DNA of 64,000 nt from Actinomycetota bacterium (GTDB taxonomy: Bacteria > Actinomycetota > Actinomycetes > Mycobacteriales > Pseudonocardiaceae): positions 20,419-84,418 of the forward strand of contig JAJPIR010000238.1 in the NCBI GenBank assembly GCA_021324675.1, given 5' to 3'. Within the stretch, counting starts at the first letter, position 1, and each line of letters begins with the position of its first letter. Shown one piece after another: positions 59,321-64,000 of this stretch. A model generated the notes under the pieces. It saw only the letters and a program-made list of their open reading frames with translations. It was not told where the DNA came from and ran no database searches. The position numbers and the translations under genes were made by a program.

Positions 59321-60190
59321 TTAACGCGGTGCTGAGAGGTCTGCACATTGCTGCTGCAGCTGTTGCGGCAGATTAGTTGCCTCCGTAGCCGGTGACCGCC
59401 TTTGTGCAGGGACCGTGAAGGGACTCGACAAGCTGACGATGGCTTGAGCGGCGCTGATCGGTCCGATGCCGCGCTGGTCAGTCAACCCGGGAACAAGGTC
59501 ATCGACGATGGCCTGTAGCTGCGTGCTGTTGACTTTGAGGTCGCGGCCGACCGCGACTAAAGACAGGGCAAGTCGCCGGATCTCGGCATGGCGCACGGAG
59601 CGCTGACGGCTCGCATGGTCAGGTTGCGGGCGCCGGGCAAGGCAGAAGAGGGTGACCTCGGTGAAAGCAGTACGGGCAAGTTTGCGGTCACTACTGTCCC
59701 CGCTGAGCAACAGCGCCCGAAGCCGGGTGCTATGCCTGGTCGCCGTGGTGGTCAGGTCGCGGCGAGTCCCCAGCAGGATTCGCAGCGCCTCCCGGTCGCC
59801 CTCGGCTCGCAGAGAAAGCACCCGACCGCCGTCAAGCTGCCATGCCTTCGAGGCAGCCCTGTGTACATCCATCGGTTTCGATTGGTCTTCGTCCTGCGGG
59901 ATGTGGTCAGGTTGCTCGGGCTCGATCACCACCATGCCCGCGGCCGAAACCGCGCGCGCCAGCCCAGCGGCGTAACGGCCGGCCACTCCACCGGATATGG
60001 CCAACCGGGGCCCGGGGGCATGCGCCACGAGCCATGCGAGCACGTCGCTGTAGCCCTCGCCGTCCTTGCTGACGCACACCGTCCCGATCGGTGACCCGGT
60101 CGGGGTGGCGAGCTGTACCTCATAGGTGTCGCGGTGGCGATTTATTCCCACGACGGCATCGACGACATCAATCAACACAGGCACCGGCAT
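59321..60190 (-). CDS. IS110-like protein with degenerate DEDD site
   Basis: From ATG 60190 (GAAAGGAATC upstream) the 289 residues follow the IS110 DEDD plan but the catalytic residues are changed. The first reads GINRHRDTYEV (normal D is N). The second reads SGGVAGRYAAGLAR where the usual EG is GG. The third reads DQSKPMDVH where KSDPID has become SKPMD, keeping only the last Asp. A transposase-20 start, GIGPISAAQAIVS, is followed by only about 45 residues instead of about 100, without the Ser motif. It is either a dead transposase or a recruited DNA-binding protein. The reading frame is fully open, which argues against simple decay. Confidence 0.7.
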   Translation of the reverse strand: MPVPVLIDVVDAVVGINRHRDTYEVQLATPTGSPIGTVCVSKDGEGYSDVLAWLVAHAPGPRLAISGGVAGRYAAGLARAVSAAGMVVIEPEQPDHIPQDEDQSKPMDVHRAASKAWQLDGGRVLSLRAEGDREALRILLGTRRDLTTTATRHSTRLRALLLSGDSSDRKLARTAFTEVTLFCLARRPQPDHASRQRSVRHAEIRRLALSLVAVGRDLKVNSTQLQAIVDDLVPGLTDQRGIGPISAAQAIVSLSSPFTVPAQRRSPATEATNLPQQLQQQCADLSAPR

Positions 60191-60407
60191 GATTCCTTTC
60201 TCACCGTCGGACAAAATGACAAAAAAGTAGCCCAGCGGATACATCCACAAGAGCCACTTTGGAGGCCTAAAAGGGTGGCCATGACGAAGTAGACCGTCGC
60301 AACCTAAGAAGCTCCTGATGTCGCGATATGTTTCTCATGTGAGTCCTGCTCCGGCGCCGGCCTGAGAGCACCATAGAATACGCGGTTAGTGTCCCGTTAG
60401 GAAAAAT
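60191..60407. other. Intergenic region
   Basis: About 215 bases, AT-richer than average (60200-60300), upstream of the IS110-like gene and downstream of the WD40 gene. No terminal inverted repeats were recognised, and none are expected for IS110. Confidence 0.4.
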
Positions 60408-62991
60408 TCATACAGATGCATCCAGAAACGGCGGGCGACGGACGTGGGTGAGGAGAACCGGCGCGGCCCAGTCTCCTGGTTCGGCAGAGCGAGTCCAGTA
60501 GTCTATGGTGACGCTCGTTCTGCCGTCCAGGAGAGCCACCAGTCCCAGGAAGTTGAACGCGTCGGTGTTCCCGGCGTCGGCGGCAGTTTCCACTCGCCGG
60601 ATATGCACGCCGGTAATGGTCTGGTTGATGGTCACGGCATAGGCGGCGGCATCTTTGCGACCAGATTGCACTGCGATGCGCAGCAGCGCCAAGGCACGTT
60701 GAGGATTTCCGCTGACAGCTTCGACGGGAGCTAGTGCCAGGGCGGCACGGGCGTCGCCATCGGCGGCGGCTTGTCCCCACAGGGCTATCGCCTCGTCGTA
60801 GCGTCCCCGGCGAGCTGCGATCGCCCCGCTTGCGGCCCGCAGGTCCGTATCACCGCGGGCGGTAAGCCGCCGGCACCAGGTTTCCGCCTCGGAGAGCTCG
60901 CCTTCGGCCCGGCGCGACAGCAGCACGTCGACCAGGTCGCGTGCCGCCTTGAAGTCCCCGGCCATGGCTCGCCAGCGGAGCCATTCTTCACGGTGGCGAC
61001 AGTTCCAAGGCAGCCAGTAGCGGCGCAGTTCCCCAGGCCGCAGGGGCCTGGTCATCATCTCGATCACGCGGCGAAGCAGCGACGCGGATTCGGCTTCGAA
61101 CACGCGGGCAGAGCCGTCGTAGCTTCCGGTGACCACCCGACCGCCGTCGGGAGAAAACGACACCGCCACCACCGTGTCGTCATGGTCTAGACGCGCCAGC
61201 TCGGCACCGCTGACGGCGTCGAAGACCCGTGCCGAACGGTCCCGGCTCCCGGTCGCCACTCGGGCACCGTCGGGGGAAAACGACACCGCCACCACCGTGC
61301 TGTCATGGTCGAAGCAGGCCAGCTCGACGCCGGTGGCGACGTCGAACACCCGCGCCAATCCGTCGTTGCCGGCGGTGGCCAACCGGGCGCCGTCAGGGGA
61401 AACTGCCACCGCTTCCACCCACCCACCCTGCTCCAGGCAGGCCAGTTGAGTGCCTCTTGCGGTGTCAAACACCCGCGCCGAACCATCGTTGCCAGCGGTG
61501 GCCATCCGGGCACCGTCAAGGGAAAGCGCCACCGCCACCACTGGGCCGCCGTGGTCACAGCGAGCCAGCTCCCCACCGCCGACCGCGTCAAACACCCGCA
61601 CCGAACCGTCGCTGCTTCCGGTAGCCACCCGGGTGCCATCAGGGGAAAACGCCACCCCTTCCACCCAGCCATCGTGATCCAGGCGGCCCAGCTCAGCACC
61701 GGAACCCGGGTCAAACATCCGCGTCCCACCGTCACGACCTCCGGTCACCACCCTGGTTCCACCGGCGGAAAACGCCACCGCCAGGACCGGGCCGTCGTGG
61801 TGAAGGCGGGCCAGCTCGGCACCGGCGGCCGCGTTGAAAGCCCGCGCCGAACCGTCACCGCTGGCGGTGGCCACCCGGCTGCCATCGGGGGAAAACGCCA
61901 CCGCCACCACCGTGTCGTCATGGTCCAGGCGGCCCAGCTCAGCACCGGAATCGGCGGCAAAAACCCGCGCCGAACCGTCACCGCTGGCGGTGGCCACCCG
62001 GGTGCCGTCCGGGGAAAACGCCACCGCCAGCACCGGCCTGCCATGACATAAGCAGCGCAGCTGGCTGCCGGTGGTGGCATCAAACACCCGCGCCGAACCG
62101 TCACCGCTGCCGGTGGCCACCCGGGTACCGTCCGGGGAAAACGCCACCGCCAGCACCGGGCCGTCGTGGAGCAAGCTGGCCAGCTGGGTACCGGTAGCGG
62201 CGTCGAACAGCCCCGCCGATCCATCGATGCTGGCCGTGACGACCCTGGCGCCGTCAGGCGAAAACGCCACCCCGAAGATCCGATGGTCGTGGCCAAAGCG
62301 GGTCAGCTCAGCACCGGTGGTGGGATCAAACACCCTGGCCGAACCATCGATACTCGCGGTGGCCACCCTGGTGCCGTCGGGGGCAAACGCCACGGCCACC
62401 ACCCGGTCATCATGATCGAGCCGGGTGAGCTCAGCCCCGGTGGTGGGATCAAACACCCCTGGCAGAACCATCGTCGCTGCCGGTGGCTACACATTTACCG
62501 TCGGGAGAAAACGCCACCGCCACTACCCGTTTGTCGTGGTCCAAGCGCCCCAATGCGGTGCCGGTGGCAGCATCGAACACCCGTGCTGAACCGTCGCCGC
62601 ATGCGGTGGCCACCCGGGTTCCATCAGGAGCAAACGCCACCGCGAAGACCAGACCGCCATGGTTATGGCGGGACTGCGTCCGCGAATGACGGCTCAAGAC
62701 CTGGCGAAGTGCACGATGTCCCCGCGGCGTGGGTTCAGTGAGTACCGACTCAGCGCCTAACGCCAGGGCAACCGTGGTTGGTACCTGAGGCGAGCGCAGT
62801 GCCAGCTCAGCATCGGCCGCCAAGCGCAATGCCTGGGCTCGCCGCGCTGCTGCCTCAGCTTGCTGCCGAGCGATCTCGGCACGGTCCCGGGCGCGACCAA
62901 GCTCATGTATCCGCGCCTCGGCCACGAACTCGTTGCTGTCCACGAATGACGCCTTCCCACAATCGGGAATGGGAACCGTTGTCAGCCATAC
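60408..62991 (-). pseudogene. WD40-repeat protein with one-base frameshift, possibly a headless STAND/NLR-like protein
   Basis: Read across the break, a protein of about 860 residues has a basic helical stretch (EARIHELGRARDRAEIARQQ), a linker (VALALGAESVLTEPTP and GHRALRQVLSRH), then about 14 WD40 blades of 41 residues each (VFDATTGAELxRLDHDDTVV AVAFSPDGTRVATGSGDGSA R type). A C-terminal helical part with TPR-like pieces (AIAARRGRYDEAIALWGQAA) follows. Fourteen blades make two propellers. At 62456-62459 one extra C breaks the frame between the second and third visible blades. The linker is the one usually found after STAND ATPases, but no ATPase or TIR precedes it. The exact start is uncertain: 63231 is open in frame, but its first 90 residues look non-coding. 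Confidence 0.75.
61110..62660. repeat. 123-base tandem repeats inside the WD40 gene
   Basis: About 13 units of 123 bases, encoding 41-residue blades, with stretches of near-identity at DNA level such as GGGGAAAACGCCACCGCCA. This is coding DNA and not a satellite. The degree of identity indicates recent duplication or gene conversion between blades. Confidence 0.9.
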
Positions 62992-63001
62992 CGCACCAAG
63001 G

Positions 63002-63235
63002 TCACCCGCGCGAGCAGCATCGAGTGGAGGCGTCGCTTTCGCCGTGGTCGATGACCTGATGTGACCGTTCGGCCACGGTTTCGTCCGCCGAGCTGGTGCC
63101 TGCGTGTCTGCTATGCCGGGGCTCGTCAATTGGCTGTGCACCGGCTGCGTCAGGGGGGAGATGATCGTCACTTGCCGGAAGGTCGGCGTGGCGCAGTTCG
63201 GCGCGCAGCCGGTCATAGATCGGCGTGTCACTCAT
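63002..63235 (-). CDS. Small hypothetical protein
   Basis: The 77-residue frame from ATG 63235 begins MSDTPIYDRLRAELRHADLP and continues as polar, acidic sequence to SDASTRCCSRG. Starts of the form MSDTP.YD.LR.E are familiar from short actinobacterial proteins without known function. The frame overlaps the possible 5' end of the WD40 gene in another phase, so only one of the two can be right over most of its length; I favour this one. Confidence 0.4.
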   Translation of the reverse strand: MSDTPIYDRLRAELRHADLPASDDHLPPDAAGAQPIDEPRHSRHAGTSSADETVAERSHQVIDHGESDASTRCCSRG

Positions 63236-63541
63236 CGGGCAGCACCACAGGGAAAATCGAGTGCATTCGTGGGTTTTGCCTTCCTCGCTGATCCTGGGAA
63301 CCGGTAAGTAGATGGATCGTCCATTCTGACCGTGCCGCTTTGCGGGACAGGGTCGGGAAGATTTCACCCGGGCAAACAGTGCACACTCGACATCACCTTG
63401 CGAGCCGACACATGACGGCGGACTACCGGCAGCGTCGAAATGCTCCACAGAAGCGCCCACCGATCATTCGATTCTGGCCGCGCGGTCAGCGTTTCACATG
63501 GCCACTCGGGAATCATGTGGACCGCAAGCATACGCCGCGAT
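63236..63541. other. Intergenic region
   Basis: About 305 bases with mixed composition between the Ig-like gene end and the small protein. No supported feature was found; several open frames here lack family likeness. Confidence 0.4.
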
Positions 63542-64000
63542 TTACCAGGCACCGGACCAAAATTTCACCGTCACAGTGTTCGATGTTGAGGGCTGGAACT
63601 TCGCCGGATCACCCGGCACGAATATCGCACTGAGCTCGTGCTGCTGCCCCTTGCCGAGGATGGTGACCGGCCCGAAAGCGAAGCCACCGATGACGGGCAC
63701 CGGTGCGCCGAGGCTCGCTGGCCCGTTGAACTGGACCGTTCCCGCCGCATTAGCCGGTGCCACCCTCGCAATGGGTATCACCAATTCGCCCAGCCCGAAC
63801 GGCAAGTGCACCGCGAGCACCGCCAGCTTGGTCGTCGTGGCCGTCATCCCTGGTCCCGGTGAGGGCCGAGGTGATGATGTCGGGGTCACCACTGGCTGCG
63901 GCGTCGGCGTCGGCGTGGGTGTTGATCCGGGAATCGGGGTCGGGGTCACCACTGGCTGCGGCGTCGGGGTGGGGGAGGGGATCGGGGTCGGGGCCGTGGA
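63542..64000 (-). CDS. Ig-like repeat surface protein, N-terminal part outside window
   Basis: The frame is open to the window edge. It shows a Pro/Thr-rich stalk, ([12 protein letters not shown])-like units, followed by an Ig-like beta domain of about 100 residues: [40 protein letters not shown] and [20 protein letters not shown], ending [10 protein letters not shown]. The repeating VTFTV-type strand pattern fits bacterial Ig-like domain 3. It is probably exported and attached to the cell surface. The start lies beyond base 64000; an internal GTG at 63952 is only apparent. Confidence 0.75.
   Translation of the reverse strand, partial: STAPTPIPSPTPTPQPVVTPTPIPGSTPTPTPTPQPVVTPTSSPRPSPGPGMTATTTKLAVLAVHLPFGLGELVIPIARVAPANAAGTVQFNGPASLGAPVPVIGGFAFGPVTILGKGQQHELSAIFVPGDPAKFQPSTSNTVTVKFWSGAW
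63881..63970. repeat. 60-base repeat coding the Pro/Thr stalk
   Basis: CGGGGTCACCACTGGCTGCG occurs at 63881 and again at 63941, exactly 60 bases apart, coding a 20-residue unit of the stalk. The array probably continues past the window end. Confidence 0.85.

Noticed and set aside
60191..60407. Terminal inverted repeats of an insertion sequence
   Set aside because: No matching ends were found on either side of the IS110-like gene, and this family normally has none.
61110..62660. Satellite or CRISPR-like regular DNA repeat
   Set aside because: The 123-base period encodes WD40 blades in frame; it is a coding repeat.

Overview
This window reads as high-GC actinobacterial chromosome, probably from the Mycobacteriales/Pseudonocardiales neighbourhood. 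The grounds are a complete conservon (sensor kinase, roadblock, DUF742 and MglA-like GTPase), a SigC-like ECF sigma factor, DtxR/IdeR-type iron-box-like sequence upstream of efeO, a mycobacterial-type SodA, and a phosphoribosyltransferase/erythromycin-esterase fusion of the Rv2030c kind. I cannot name the species. No rRNA, tRNA or CRISPR array was seen.

Layout. 1-6.4 kb: a PAP2/diacylglycerol-kinase protein (cut by the window edge), a cation/Ca2+ exchanger, an L,D-transpeptidase lipoprotein, secreted Cu/Zn SOD, a PRPP synthetase, a muconolactone-isomerase-like protein and Hsp20. 6.6-17 kb: intact genes (PucR-type regulator, SDR, GNAT, eukaryote-like transketolase, iron permease) mixed with at least seven gene stumps (STAS, FAD oxidoreductase, pyruvyl transferase, cyclase/SRPBCC, APC permease C-terminus, DJ-1/PfpI, BON, thioredoxin reductase). 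Palindromic repeats and minisatellites lie at or near several of the breakpoints. 17-31 kb: a stress and carbon-reserve block with DoxX, thioredoxin, PPK2, dienelactone hydrolase, PRTase-EreA fusion, GH13, GH15, frameshifted PEP synthase, an MBL hydrolase and hemerythrin. 31.9-36.8 kb: EfeO-EfeB behind iron-box-like sequence but without EfeU, then two membrane proteins. 36.9-45.6 kb: carotenoid oxygenase, TDT transporter, GMC oxidoreductase with its gluconate-dehydrogenase-type small subunit, FNT channel and a CrtI-like FAD protein. 46.3-48.9 kb: ECF sigma factor, a divergent anti-sigma-like protein fused to a copper-storage-type four-helix domain, and a membrane protein that is a paralogue of the one at 35.5 kb. 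49-55.4 kb: Ros/MucR-like zinc-finger protein, frameshifted sodA, a QueD-like protein and the conservon. 55.6-59.2 kb: a Cys-motif protein with a split YeeE/YedE transporter, then a tannase/feruloyl esterase. 59.3-64 kb: a catalytically degenerate IS110-like protein, a WD40 protein with about 14 near-identical blades that seems to lack its N-terminal signalling domains, and an Ig-like surface protein running off the window.

How it fits together (inference). Most intact genes handle redox, metal and starvation stress: SODs, Trx, PPK2, PRPP supply, iron uptake, hemerythrin and copper-type sensing. The PRTase-EreA/hydrolase/Hsp20 set resembles the mycobacterial dormancy regulon in content, but I found only weak DosR-like boxes. 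The strongest novelty candidate is the sigma factor with its copper-storage-domain anti-sigma partner at 46.3-48.9 kb. Three otherwise healthy genes (ppsA, sodA, WD40) each carry a single-base frameshift, two of them in C/G runs. These need to be separated from sequencing error before any loss of function is claimed.
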